Positions 43,614-55,490 of a stretch of DNA of 64,000 nt are shown in pieces. Positions within the stretch are counted from its first letter, which is position 1, and each line of letters opens with the position of its first letter. A program made the position numbers and the translations under genes. The stretch is from NCBI RefSeq assembly GCF_019175385.1, contig NC_083345.1, forward strand, positions 12,563,205 through 12,627,204, given 5' to 3'. The stretch is from Lycium barbarum (taxonomy: Eukaryota; Streptophyta; Magnoliopsida; Solanales; Solanaceae). The notes under the pieces were generated by a model, which did not search any database, had not been told where the DNA came from, and saw only the letters and a program-made list of their open reading frames with translations.

Positions 43614-45150
43614 AGAGAAAATAGAAAAACATTTTTCGTCATAACAAACACACCCTAAGAGAGAAAATCGTCCATGCAACGCACACTAGTTCAACATATG
43701 TACTTGGAAGATAGAAATGAGAAAGTGTCCATCAATTACTTAGCACTTTGTAGTGAATTACAACAAAATTGTACTGTTACAAGTTTTTAAAAATTCTTGG
43801 TCAAGGTCCATAGATGCATGCAGCTGCTAGTCAACATTTTACTTATACTATCAGAAAGCTGAAAGTAGGAAATAGTTTTTTTTTTATTGTTGTTGTTGTT
43901 GTTGTTGTTGTTTTTATGTTGGATTCCTGGCAAGTTTCTTTTCCAGCAAGCATATAATTAGATGGTCTTGTCCACTTAGAAGATGTGGTACAGTTGCTCA
44001 AAAAAAAAAAAAAGACTCAAGTTTGAAGTTGGGTGTTATTCAATATAATTATGATATTACAAGGACCAAGTCCAAATTAACTTATTGACTGGGCTCCGTC
44101 CTTCGCCTCTTTCTCGTCTACACTTTGGTCCCAAAATTCTTTATCAATGTTGTTTTATAATTACGAGCAATTAAATTTTTAGGATGAGATGAGAGACGAC
44201 ATTTGCAAGAAATAATGCAAGTATCCTTTAGGTAGCCTAGTGTACATTTTGTCTGAGCTGCTGTAAAATGACACTTCAACTTAAAACAAAATACATTAAT
44301 ATAGGTGTAATAAATTTGGTAAAATCAAGAGGCTCTCATTTATATACTTGAAATATTATTCTATTCAAAATTTTCAACAATTTATGCAATTATTTTTGTA
44401 TGATCTACCATTTTCAAGTATTTAAAAAACATATTCGAACAACTCAGCCACATAAATATTTCAATATAATAACATACGGGTTCATTCAAACTCAATAGTT
44501 TTACTTTCGATTATGTATACGTATTCAAAATTCACGAACTCATAATATTTAAACCTGATCTGCCGCTATTCTTAGTGTTGTTGAGAAACAAAAACACAAA
44601 GTTAAAATGTGGAATGAGATTATTGGCATGCTGATATCATCACTACGAACTCAAATCTTGCGTATCAGATTTAGAATAATTTAGTCGTTGACACTTGACT
44701 CTGTCAGAATAATTAGTCGTCAATTGATAATGAAGTATAATGTGCATTTTTCCTCATTGGTATTTCATATCGTACAAAAATGTTGAATTCTAACATCCTT
44801 AATTTTCTTCACGTTTTTCTCTACCTTGGGTCTTTGCTATAGTCGCCAAAGAAAAGAGTGTACTCTTAACTAATGTACCTGCAATGACTTGGAAAAAAAG
44901 TATGTGCAGTACTATATTTTCCTTTAGTTAAACTTATTGGAAAATGTTTGTGAGAAGCTTGACTACTTCTTCTCATGTACTTCATGCGGCTGTTAAAATA
45001 GGAAAAAAAAAAAAGATAGGAAAATGAGGTTGAGATCATCATAGAAACTCATCAGTATCTTAAGTAAGGGAGTTTAGAATTAAACATTTAATTTTTGACA
45101 AGTCTATGTTATGTCAGTGTAAAAGATATTTACACAATAAGCCATATATA
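43614..45150. repeat. Duplicated Ca2+-ATPase-array spacer, copy 2 (with PIF right end)
   Basis: 43,614-43,655 is the last 42 bp of the PIF element (ending CAAACACACCC, then TAA). The rest is the paralog of 38,921-40,790. It carries a (GTT)n tract at 43,887-43,910 and, at 43,926-43,973, the 50-bp segment in opposite orientation to copy 1. It lies 2.7 kb upstream of the second gene. Confidence 0.8.
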
Positions 45151-47640
45151 AGGTTACTAGATGGAAGGGCGCCCATGTTGTGCACGAGCTCAACATTCAA
45201 ATTTCGTGTCATATATGAATTATGTAGAATCAGTGCAATTTTTTTTTTTTGGCAATATAAGGAGAACTGAAAAGAATAACAAAAATATTAAGATATGTTT
45301 ACATCAAAGTATGCTTCAGTCAGTCATTCTATCGGCTATCAACTTCAGTTAGAGTAGTTAGTATTATGCACTTGAAAACTTCACTTTATTTGGTGCGATT
45401 ATAAATATAAAGCTTGTTACACTCAAATTTTCTCATATACTTTGTTTCATGAAATTTGTTAATATTTTAAGAAGATTTGCATGCAAATCAAAGAGACTTC
45501 TTTCCTTACTATTTGAGACATTAGAATAATAGAAATTACTAATTATACCATTAAGCATAAGTTGATAACATGAAAAATGTAGCGAACGACCAGCTATAAT
45601 CGATTAAATTTTGATTTGGTTAATCTAAGTTTGCAAATATTAATTTTCCGTACATAAATTCTACTAAAACATACTTATTCTCTCTGTCAAAGTTTGATTT
45701 GATTAACTTTAAAGCTAATCAAACTTACATCAGTCCATATATTTGAACTTAGGCTGAAATGTTTAAAATGGCACAAAGTATGCCCATATGCAGTAACCTA
45801 CTATATAGAGTGGATATTTTATTATTTCTAAATTTTTGTAAAATTTCTAATAATTTAATCAGCAAATTATTTAAAATTTAGTAATGGATATGGTCTTTTT
45901 TCTATTTTTAAATTTTTAGTGATCATTTTAATTTTTTTTTTACTATCTAAAATTTTATATAGGTCTAATTAATATTTCCAGTTCTACTCTCCGTAAGCAA
46001 CGATAATATAATTCCAATTAGCAAAATTGAATACTAATTAAGTTTGATCTCACGTTAATAAGAGGACATGACAATTTTATTTCTATGATATATACATGGG
46101 AAAGAAACAGTGGACTGTTGTGTCGTGTGGGGAAAGAGTGTGGTGACATGGAATGACATAAGCAGAGGGTACTTTAGTCCAGACACTCAAAACTATATAT
46201 AACAGCTACAGACCCAGGTTAAATGTCACTAGTTCAGACCCGGAGATCAAACTTAATTGCGTGTTTATTATTGGAACTAGTGACACTTAACCCGGGCTTA
46301 AATCGATATTAAAAATTAAATTTGTAGACATTTTAAAAAAAAATTCATGCTCTTACTTCTTTAGTTTGGTAGTATTAGTTTGACACTCTCTAAGGAATTC
46401 TAAAATATTAAAGTACAAAAAGTTATCTAAATGTTAAAGAAAAATGTTTTTCTTAGTTTTAATATTAGATTTTAAAAAAATCAAACAAATGAAAGCTTTT
46501 CTAATTTTTGTTTTACTGAAACTTTTTGGGATTATAGTCTCCAATGATCAAATTTGCTTTTCATATGTTAAATTAATTTCATTTGTATCTCTGAATTGAA
46601 CCCGTATTAGCTAACTTACTTTTTGGGGAAAAAACACAATATTCAATTAATGTCAAAAATATATAAATAATTAAAAGTCTGCGTATTGCAAGATACTTTT
46701 GTAGACATTCTTTCAAATTAAACCATATAAAAAAAGAAACTAAACAGTGAATGAATTTAAATTTTTCTTATTCTATGCTTTCTTCTTCCTTCCAAAAGAT
46801 GCATGTTAAAAAATACGAGTAACATTTTTTCCTCTTTCTATTGTTTTCTTCAAAGATTTGATAATATATAAGAAAAGAATGTTTTATAGTTCCTTTTTTA
46901 ATATAGTAATATATTAGGTAAATTTTGTGTTAAAAGTGTGCGTATGTAAAATTTGACTAAACTTCGGAATTCATTTTCGATTGAGATAAGTTATTTGAGT
47001 TTATTCTTTTAATCTAAGGCTTAATCTTATCGTAAGTGAAATCTTTGTTAATTACTTTTGTTTGCAAGCACGTACGACGCAAAATTATACGAAAAAATAA
47101 AAGAAATACTATACGTTTAATCGGACGAATACAAGTTTAAAATAGAAAGTGATAAATGGTAAATAACATAATAAATAATAAATAATATTATAAAAATAAT
47201 ATTTTAATTCAATAACTAAGCCTATATTATGTGTCTATAATAAATTCTTGAGAAAAATATAATTGGAAAAAGTTTAATACTAATATTTTCACATAAAAGA
47301 AAGACTCAAATATGTATGAGTGTGCTTTGTGGGGCCCACCATCACTTTTTCTATGACATCATCATTTTTAGCGGTATGGAAAAAGTCTTTAACGTTCTTC
47401 AAATTTATCAAAATGTGTGAGGAATTATAAAGTCATTAAAACTTTAATTAAGGGTAAAAAGAGACAAGAAAATTCATGTGAATGACTAAAAATTTGTGAT
47501 CCTCTCTTGTATATAGTAGTAAATTATATGCAGCTTACACTGACATTGATAGTATCATGGCTCCAAGAAAATAGAGGAAACCCATAGATATGCATTTACA
47601 AAGACGCAAAGGTGGTTAAGAGGAAACATCCATGAAGTGA
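45151..47640. other. Gene-free spacer with a small foldback
   Basis: 46,210-46,235 (AGACCCAGGTTAAATGTCAC onward) and 46,274-46,299 form an imperfect 26-bp inverted repeat around a loop of about 38 bases, likely a tiny foldback element. The rest is AT-rich with no recognised gene. Confidence 0.5.
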
Positions 47641-47839
47641 GTAGACAAAACTTCATCGACTAAATTACGCGGTACATAAGAATACAGAACTACTATATAA
47701 TAGGGAATTAGTACTTCACACCAAAACAAATTCAAAACACAGTCAATCCTCTTCATTAGTTGTTCGATTTTTTGTTGTTCATCATACTGTTATTACTCCT
47801 ATTATACATATTTTCATCCAAACTACAAAGCAGTTCAAC
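47641..47839 (+). promoter_or_regulatory. Promoter and leader of the second Ca2+-ATPase gene
   Basis: A TATA box (CTATATAATAG) lies at 47,693-47,703, about 140 bp before the ATG. The leader is CA-rich (ACACCAAAACAAATTCAAAA). No transposon end was recognised within 2 kb upstream except a small foldback at 46.2 kb, in contrast to the first gene. Confidence 0.5.
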
Positions 47840-50800
47840 ATGTTTCAAGAAAACATGCATTACCTTTGCATGAATATTGCAAATGATTTCCCAGCAGAAG
47901 TTGAAATCTCCAACAAAAAAAGATGGCACTTCGCTTTTGTTGCTATCTATTGTTCGAGAGCTTTCAAAAATAAGGCCAGCACTAAGGTATCACCTCTCCT
48001 TGTGTCATCTTATAGCCATGGAGCTGACTACAATCCAAAAAAGGTCCGTGTATCGACAGATACAATCGCCATTGATGTTGTTCAAGAACACCCTTTATTC
48101 TCAGGCATTGATCAGTCAAGTCTAGCTAAGCTTGTCAAAGATAAAAGTGTTGACAAGCTTGCTAACCTTGGAGGTGTACATGGTGTTGCTGCTTCTCTCA
48201 AAAGTGACACGACTAATGGAATAAACGGAGATCCAGAAGACGTTGCATGTAGACATGAAGCTTTTGGAACCAACACGTATCGTAAGCCACCTACTAAAAG
48301 CTTCTTCTTCTTTGTATGGGAATCATTCAAAGATCCCACCATCATTATACTTCTGTTCTGTGCTGCTCTGTCTCTTGGATTTGGAATGAAGGAGCATGGA
48401 CTGAAAGAGGGATGGTATGATGGAGGGAGTATTTTCGTGGCTGTGTTTCTTGTCATCGCTGTTTCGTCTATTAGTAATTTTAGACAAAACAGACAATTCG
48501 ATAAGCTTTCCAAAGTGAGCAAAAATATTCCAGTAGAAGCTGTTAGAAAGGGGAGGCGCCAACAGATATCCATATTCGAAATTGTGGTTGGAGATGTCAT
48601 TTACTTGAAGATTGGAGATCAAGTCCCTGCTGATGGGATTTTGTTAGAAGGTCACTCTTTGCAAGTGGATGAATCTAGCATAACAGGTGAAAGCGATCAT
48701 GTTGAGATTAACCTAAGCCAATATCCATTCTTGATTTCTGGCACTAAGGTTGCTGATGGATATGGCATGATGCTTGTGACCTCGGTTGGCATGAACACGA
48801 CCTGGGGTGAAATGATGAGTGAAATTAGCAGGGATTCCAACGAGCAAACACCTCTCCAAGAACGACTCAACAAGCTTACTTCATCGATTGGTAAAGTTGG
48901 ATTGCTAGTTGCTTTCTTAGTTCTTGTTGTCCTATTGGTAAGATACTTTACCGGGACCACAGAAGATGAGAATGGGAACAAAGAATTCAACGGCAACAAG
49001 ACATCATCGAATAATGTCATCAATGCTGTGGTGGGAATCGTCGCTGCTGCTGTTACCATTGTTGTTGTCGCGATTCCTGAAGGATTGCCTTTAGCTGTTA
49101 CACTTACTCTGGCTTATTCAATGAAGCGAATGATGGCTGATCAGGCAATGGTGAGGAAGCTCTCCGCTTGTGAGACTATGGGCTCTGCCACCACCATTTG
49201 TACTGACAAAACAGGTACTCTCACATTAAATAAGATGACTGTGACAAAGTTTTTCTTAGGCAAAGAGCACATGAAGGCGGAAAGTCACACAACAATTTCA
49301 GCAAAAGTTCTTGAACTATTCCATTTAGGGGTTGGATTAAACACTACAGGTAGTGTTTTCAAGTCCTCCGAACCATGTTCCAGCTTTGAGTTCTCAGGCA
49401 GCCCAACTGAAAAAGCAATTCTTTCGTGGGCTGTTATGGAACTGAACATGGATATGGATCAAGTCAAAAGAAATTTCAACATTCTTCACGTGGAAGCTTT
49501 CAATTCGGAGAAAAAGAAGAGCGGTGTCCTGATCAAGAACATTACTAATGGCACAATTCATGCCCATTGGAAAGGTGCAGCTGAAATGATTTCAAAAATG
49601 TGCTCCCACTACTATGATCTAGAAGGGAACATAAAAACTCTTGAGGAATCAGATAAAGAAGAATGTGATAGGATAATTGAAGGAATGGCTGCCAGTAGCC
49701 TTCGATGTATTGCATTCACACACAAGCAAGTGCCTAAAGCTGAACAAATGCATGGAAATGTTCCAGACAACTCATTCATTCTTTTGGGCTTTGTCGGCCT
49801 AAAAGATCCATGTCGTCCTGGCGTGAAGAAAGCTGTGGAATATTGCCAAAATGCTGGTGTGAATATCAAGATGATCACTGGTGACAATGTGTTCACAGCA
49901 AAAGCCATAGCAACACAATGTGGGATTCTTCATCTTAATCAGGAAGTAGATGACAAAGCTGTGATAGAAGGTGAAGAGTTTCGCAACCTAAGAGATGAAG
50001 TACGGATGGAGAGAGTGGAGAAGATTCGTGTGATGGCAAGATCTTCCCCTTTTGACAAACTTCTAATGGTGCAGTGCTTGAGAAAGAAAGGTCATGTGGT
50101 CGCGGTCACAGGTGATGGCACGAATGATGCGCCAGCTCTAAAGGAAGCAGATATAGGACTTTCTATGGGGATTCAGGGCACTGAAGTAGCTAAAGAGAGT
50201 TCAGATATTGTCATCTTGGATGATAATTTTGCTTCAGTTGCCACAGTTCTGAAATGGGGAAGATGTGTCTATAACAACATCCAGAAATTCATCCAATTTC
50301 AGCTCACGGTAAATGTGGCCGCGCTCGTGATCAATTTTGTGGCAGCTGTTTCAGCAGGTGAGGTACCACTCACAGCAGTACAGTTGCTATGGGTAAATTT
50401 GATCATGGATACATTAGGGGCACTAGCACTTGCAACAGAGAAGCCAACTAAGGAACTCATGAAGAAGAAACCGGTTGGTAGGACTGAGCCACTTATCACC
50501 AACGTTATGTGGAGGAATCTAATGGCTCAGGCCTTATATCAGATCGTTGTTTTGTTGACCTTACAATTCAAAGGCGAATCGATCTTTGGTATCAACGAAA
50601 GGGTGAACGATACATTGATCTTCAACACGTTTGTTCTTTGCCAAGTGTTCAATGAATTCAATGCGCGAAGCCTGGAGAAGAAGAACGTCTTTGAGGGAAT
50701 ACACAAGAACAAGTTGTTTGTGGCAATCATTGGAATAACTTTGGTTCTCCAAGTGGTGATAGTGGAGTTTCTAAAGAAGTTTGCAAATACAGAGAGGTTG

Positions 50801-50941
50801 AATTGGGGTCAATGGGGTATCTGCATTGGATTTGCAGCTGCATCTTGGCCAATTGGTTGGGTTGTCAAGTGCATAGCTGTCCCAGAGAGACCAATTTTCA
50901 GTTATCTCAGGTTGAATTACTTCAGAGCCTTGTTTAAATGA
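47840..50941 (+). CDS. Autoinhibited Ca2+-ATPase, type IIB P-type (ACA12/13-like), copy 2
   Basis: 1,033 residues, intronless, the tandem paralog of 34,139-37,234. It has the calmodulin-binding-like helix KKRWHFAFVAIYCSRAFK (26-43, anchor W29), TGES at 282-285, PEGLP near 413, phosphorylated D456 in CTDKTGTLT, KGAAEM, GDGTNDAP, the M6 WVNLIMD Ca2+ ligands, and ten membrane segments. Compared with copy 1 it has a longer linker after the helix (VSPLLVSSYSHG) and lacks about four residues near 635 (copy 1 ESGNEQK). These differences sit in loops, while membrane and catalytic parts are nearly identical, so purifying selection on both is likely. Expected role: Ca2+ export after signalling, inhibited by its N-terminus until calmodulin binds. 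Confidence 0.95.
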   Translation: MFQENMHYLCMNIANDFPAEVEISNKKRWHFAFVAIYCSRAFKNKASTKVSPLLVSSYSHGADYNPKKVRVSTDTIAIDVVQEHPLFSGIDQSSLAKLVKDKSVDKLANLGGVHGVAASLKSDTTNGINGDPEDVACRHEAFGTNTYRKPPTKSFFFFVWESFKDPTIIILLFCAALSLGFGMKEHGLKEGWYDGGSIFVAVFLVIAVSSISNFRQNRQFDKLSKVSKNIPVEAVRKGRRQQISIFEIVVGDVIYLKIGDQVPADGILLEGHSLQVDESSITGESDHVEINLSQYPFLISGTKVADGYGMMLVTSVGMNTTWGEMMSEISRDSNEQTPLQERLNKLTSSIGKVGLLVAFLVLVVLLVRYFTGTTEDENGNKEFNGNKTSSNNVINAVVGIVAAAVTIVVVAIPEGLPLAVTLTLAYSMKRMMADQAMVRKLSACETMGSATTICTDKTGTLTLNKMTVTKFFLGKEHMKAESHTTISAKVLELFHLGVGLNTTGSVFKSSEPCSSFEFSGSPTEKAILSWAVMELNMDMDQVKRNFNILHVEAFNSEKKKSGVLIKNITNGTIHAHWKGAAEMISKMCSHYYDLEGNIKTLEESDKEECDRIIEGMAASSLRCIAFTHKQVPKAEQMHGNVPDNSFILLGFVGLKDPCRPGVKKAVEYCQNAGVNIKMITGDNVFTAKAIATQCGILHLNQEVDDKAVIEGEEFRNLRDEVRMERVEKIRVMARSSPFDKLLMVQCLRKKGHVVAVTGDGTNDAPALKEADIGLSMGIQGTEVAKESSDIVILDDNFASVATVLKWGRCVYNNIQKFIQFQLTVNVAALVINFVAAVSAGEVPLTAVQLLWVNLIMDTLGALALATEKPTKELMKKKPVGRTEPLITNVMWRNLMAQALYQIVVLLTLQFKGESIFGINERVNDTLIFNTFVLCQVFNEFNARSLEKKNVFEGIHKNKLFVAIIGITLVLQVVIVEFLKKFANTERLNWGQWGICIGFAAASWPIGWVVKCIAVPERPIFSYLRLNYFRALFK

Positions 50942-52962
50942 GTAGATTTAGGTGGTTACTATATGTTTTGATGAACTAGTTAGTTCCAATAGTATTAGTA
51001 TAAGGAGTAGCTGATTTAATTAATTGATTGATGTTGCATTCCGTTATTTCATCATCACTTGTATTTTTCTGTGTTGTGTTTTAAAATAAGGATTTATATG
51101 GAATACTCAACTACGATTACAAGATGACTCAGAAAGTTCCAATAAGCCTACACGTTCCTTCACATTCTGGTTGCACATTGTTAAATATAGTATCGGGCTT
51201 TAATTATTTTCAATCAATTAAAATCTTAGGAGTACTAGTTTATTCATGATGGTAGACGCAACACACCGTAGCTGATAATATACTCAAAGCTGTGAAGCTT
51301 TAGACTGACATTTACTATTTCCCAGCTTTGCTTGTGCGGTTTGCAATTCTAGTTGGTTCCACCCATACCTAACCTTAACAAATGAACTATGAAGGGGTCA
51401 GTCAAATGATTCGGTTTCCATTCGCTTTCCCCCCTCATAGTCCATCGATGGGCATGGAGTGTTTGCCTATTCATCTGAAATGTTCTTGACAACCTAACGG
51501 TTCTTTGGTCTACGCTCGCAATCTGATGCAGCAAGAGTTAAGCAACTGAATTTTAAGAGTAACTTCTTTTTGGAAGATTGAATAATACTGGTACTAGGAG
51601 GAAGGAAAAAAAATTCCATTTCTGAAGTACTTGGAGGAACTCAGGGAACCAGCAAGTCTAATATTATGATGTAATAATGTAATACTATGCTAGCATCTTT
51701 AGAGTGGTCTTAGGTGTAAATGTTGTTTGGCTATGGTAATCTTTCTTGGTTTACCAAAAAAAAAATAAAAAAAATATGCTTAAATGAAGTGGTTTAATTG
51801 CATCTGTCGTCTTCATTATGTTATGTCTTCTAGGGGCAAAGCTAAAATACTAATAAATTAGGATTTACGTGAACTCAATAGCTTTTGCCGATATAATATT
51901 ATGCATTAAGAAATTGATTAAATATCTTTAGATATTAGACTCTGGACCCGATTATTATAGTATATTAATTTTTTTTTGGACAATATATTAATTTCAAGTT
52001 GCTGTGGAAATCCAAATATTTCAAATCTTGAATCCATCTCTAATGTCTTTGTTTTTAGTGTCATGCTTGTGGAAAAAAATAACTTTGCTTGTGTGTATTC
52101 CACCTCCTACAAGTAATAAATCAATCCAAAAATACACAAACTAATTTTTCACAATTCACATCACATTATAAAATTCAAAAGCCACAAAACTTGTTTTCAG
52201 CTTGATTCAGAGCTAGAAAATTTGAAAATGTGTAATATTAGAAGGGAGAAGACCTCCCTGTTCCATTTTAGCAATATAAACTGATGCAATGCAGCTATTC
52301 ACAATACTCGCTTCTCCTATATCGGCAAATCAAACACGAGCAAAGCTCTCCTATCTTAAAATATACATACATGCTGTGATCATGCCTAAAACACAGTTAA
52401 CACATAATTTTTCAAAAATTCAAATTAACTAGTTAAGCTTCTTGAATTCCAAGCATAGTAGAATAGTTACTCAGAAAATCGAAAATATTGTGAAAATGTT
52501 TTTTGGTGATATTTTGTCATTTTCATTTGGCGAAATACTCTAATATATGTATTATACATTTCTTAAATATTAATTATGTCTATTTGAAAATCAATTTACA
52601 CAAAAAGGTAAGGGTTTTAATCAAATACGCAATTCAATTGTCAATTTAGCATATTTTACTTTATTAAAGTCAAGAAGCTTAATTAATTGATTGAATGATT
52701 ATTTCATCTCAATTTTACTTAAATTTAGCTAGGTATTGAAATTGGTTTGATTTTGCAAAGTATTGAATTTCAATTTTTAGCAATTTGGATTAGTCTAAAG
52801 ATTGGCTACAATTTAAATACAAGAGGCTACTTTGAATCCCAAATTTTGGCCATCCGCTAAATCTTAAAGGGAAATATCCCAAATGCTTCAGCCCAATTCC
52901 TGTCCGCCCCGGCCCATTTTCTTTAAACACGCCCAAAGGCCCCTTAATCCAAATAAATCAAA
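50942..52962. other. 3' flank of the second Ca2+-ATPase gene and spacer
   Basis: 50,942-51,280 contains the 3' UTR, paralogous to the region after copy 1 (from 37,366). The string CTTGTATTTTTCTGTG marks the same position. Beyond that no gene or element is recognised, apart from AT-rich tracts. Confidence 0.5.
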
Positions 52963-53379
52963 GGAAAAATTACTTATTATAGCTACTTTTACTACCTATT
53001 TAATGTTAATAACTACCTTTTGTTAAAATTAATAATGATAGCTATTTAATTTTCTAAATTACCCATTATAGATACAACAGTAACTTTCACTTATCAGTTC
53101 TCAAATACACCGTAAATAAAGGTAAACACTATCTCAACCTCCCATTTTTTGAAACGCACGTAATATACGTTAGTTTCTCTCTCCCATTCCATTAATTTTA
53201 GCCTTTTTTTCTCATCAGAATCTATCCATTAACATCAAGCACGATTCCACTACATTTATTGTGCCGAGATTCGTGGGTGGCTATGTATTTGTGTAAGTTT
53301 TTCATTTTTTTGTGTATTTTAGTCAACTTAATTCTATATTCTTGACTGTTTTAAAAAATTATAACTTTCAATGCTTAGG

Positions 53380-53720
53380 GTTTCCCATTTTGAGTAGTGA
53401 AAAACTTCAATTAATTGCGGATGAAAGCACATCTGGTAGGGTTACAAGAGGTATCCAACATACTCTTCAAAATTTAGATTCCCCCTCTTTTGATTTGGGT
53501 ATTTCTCAGCAACAACTTGATGTTGATGCAGCTTCTGCTGAGAAATTTGTTGCTGAAAGGAGATCTAAGAAAATCCATGATCCTTCCAGAATTAGAAATC
53601 CTTCAATTGTTAATTTGGAAAAAAATTGATTTTGATACTGCCACAAAGAGGAGAAAAACATCCGATGTTGCTTATAGTAGCAAAGGGGAAAATGTTGTAG
53701 AGACAGATGCCGGAGAATGA
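53380..53720 (+). pseudogene. Fragment of an unassigned MULE-associated ORF (possibly the linker of a Ulp1-type ORF)
   Basis: The frame reads ADESTSGRVTRGIQHTL, then SPSFDLGISQQQ, then a basic segment (AERRSKKIHDPSRIR). After a frameshift near 53,625 it continues TATKRRKTSDVAYSSKGE to a stop at 53,720. The SPSFDLG motif followed by a charged linker is, to my recollection, typical of the region just before the cysteine-protease domain in Ulp1-associated plant MULE ORFs. The protease domain itself (His-Asp-Cys) is absent, so the assignment is tentative. It abuts the transposase remnant at about 53,720, indicating a deletion that removed the C-termini of both genes. Confidence 0.4.
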
Positions 53721-54734
53721 CAATTAACTTGTTTATACTTTCATGCCTATCTGATACGATACGCATATTCTCTCTGATTCCATATGATTCTTTGAAACGC
53801 TTAAAAAATCACGTCCATGATCTGTCATTCTCAAAATCAATCACACCATATGCTAAGGGAAGTATATTGCCTGGAGATACAGTTAAGAAGAAAAAAAATA
53901 TAATACATTTTGTATTTGTCCAAAACATATAAAATATACATTAACATAACAAATTAATATGTATATTTTTGACATACCTGCACCGTCTAATGTGCTTGTC
54001 GAGACAAAAGTTTCATTGTATGGTGTTTTTAAGTGGCTTCCATCCACCACCACAATTGGCCGACAATAATCAAAGCCTTTGATAAATGCATATATGTCAC
54101 GACCCGACTAGGGGCCGTGACGAGTACCCGATACTTGTACCGAGCACCCCTTATCTATCGTATTACCTGTACCTCTTAGCAAGCCGTGTAAACCGAGCCA
54201 TTTTTTTTTCCTTGAACATAAACTAATAAACTCCGTTATTACCTTGTACAACAATATTAACATGCCAAAACACTATACATATATCTGTACCTGACTGACT
54301 GTACGTATCTGTCTACGAGCCTCTAGACATAGTACACTTATACATAGAAAGGGTCGGGGTGCTACCAAGCCCGAATGTATATGCATAAAATAGTACCGCT
54401 GGAGTGAGGCTCCGGAACAACTGGAGCGCTGTCAAGTGCGGCTGGTAGAGCTTCTAAGGATCACGTCCACCTGTCTGCTGACCTGCGCGGCATGAAACGC
54501 AGCGTCCACAAGAAGGGACGTCAGTACGAATAGTGTACCGAGTATGTAAGGCATGGAAGACAATGCAAGCAATAACATAGAGTGCGATTAATAATATCAT
54601 GGAGTCACAGGACATATAACGAGGCAAGAAAGTAACCTGTACATAGGAAGACCCCTTTTTGGGCGGCTATCATGCATGGCTTGTCTTTCCCTTTTAAAAA
54701 CGTTTCCCCTCCATGAACGTAGAAAATAGAACTT

Positions 54735-55062
54735 ATATTATGTCGTATCTTGTCGTATCGTGTCCTATCGTGCCCTATCGTATCCTATCGTGGCATATCA
54801 GGTCGTATCCTATCGTGGCATATCAGGTCGTATCCTATCGTGTCTTATCATGGCATATTATATCGTGTAATGTCATGTCTTACTACAGCATGTCGTATCG
54901 TGTTATATCATGTCAATGTCATAGTATAGTGTGTCATAGTGTATCATGCCATAGCGTAACTTGTCATATCATAGCATAGCTTATCATATCATAGCATAGC
55001 TTGTCGTAGCGTATCATATCATGGCATAGCGTATCATAGCGTATCATATCATAGCTTAGCTT
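54735..55062. repeat. Minisatellite of TATCGTGTCC / CATATCATAG units in solo LTR 3
   Basis: Dozens of loosely conserved 5- to 10-base units (TCGTATCCTATCGTGGCATA). They are responsible for the apparent frame on the + strand here. Confidence 0.75.
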
Positions 55063-55269
55063 TCCGTTGAAAATCTTTTCTTGTTCATATATATATAAAA
55101 ATAGAACATGTCATATTGCCGAGGCGTCGGCAGCCGATCCATTTAGCCATAAATACACATCCCGCGTCCGGGCATCCCGCGTCCGGGACGATATCATGTC
55201 ATGTAATGCCGACTGATCAGGTGGATATGCGTGTATAACGCTCTGCCCTTATTCCCATCTTCCCCGTAT

Positions 55270-55490
55270 ACATATGCATACATCATGTACATATATCAGC
55301 GTCTATAGCGCTCTGAATCTTTTATCATATACATATACTGGTATCATGTACGTATATCAGTGACTATAGCGCTCTGGATCTTTTATCATACACATATACG
55401 TGTATCATATACATATATCAGCGTCTATAGCGCTCTGGATCTTTCATCGTATACATATACGTATATCATGTACATATTTTATAAACATAT
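55270..55490. repeat. 61-bp tandem repeat in solo LTR 3
   Basis: GCGCTCTG occurs at 55,308, 55,369 and 55,430, each within ATATCAGCGTCTATAGCGCT and followed by GATCTTTTATCATA-like sequence. Confidence 0.8.

Noticed and set aside
52800..52962. GC-richer stretch with CCGCCCCGGCCCATTTTC as a possible gene start or hAT end
   Set aside because: No reading frame or inverted partner was found; it simply precedes the MULE 2 target duplication.
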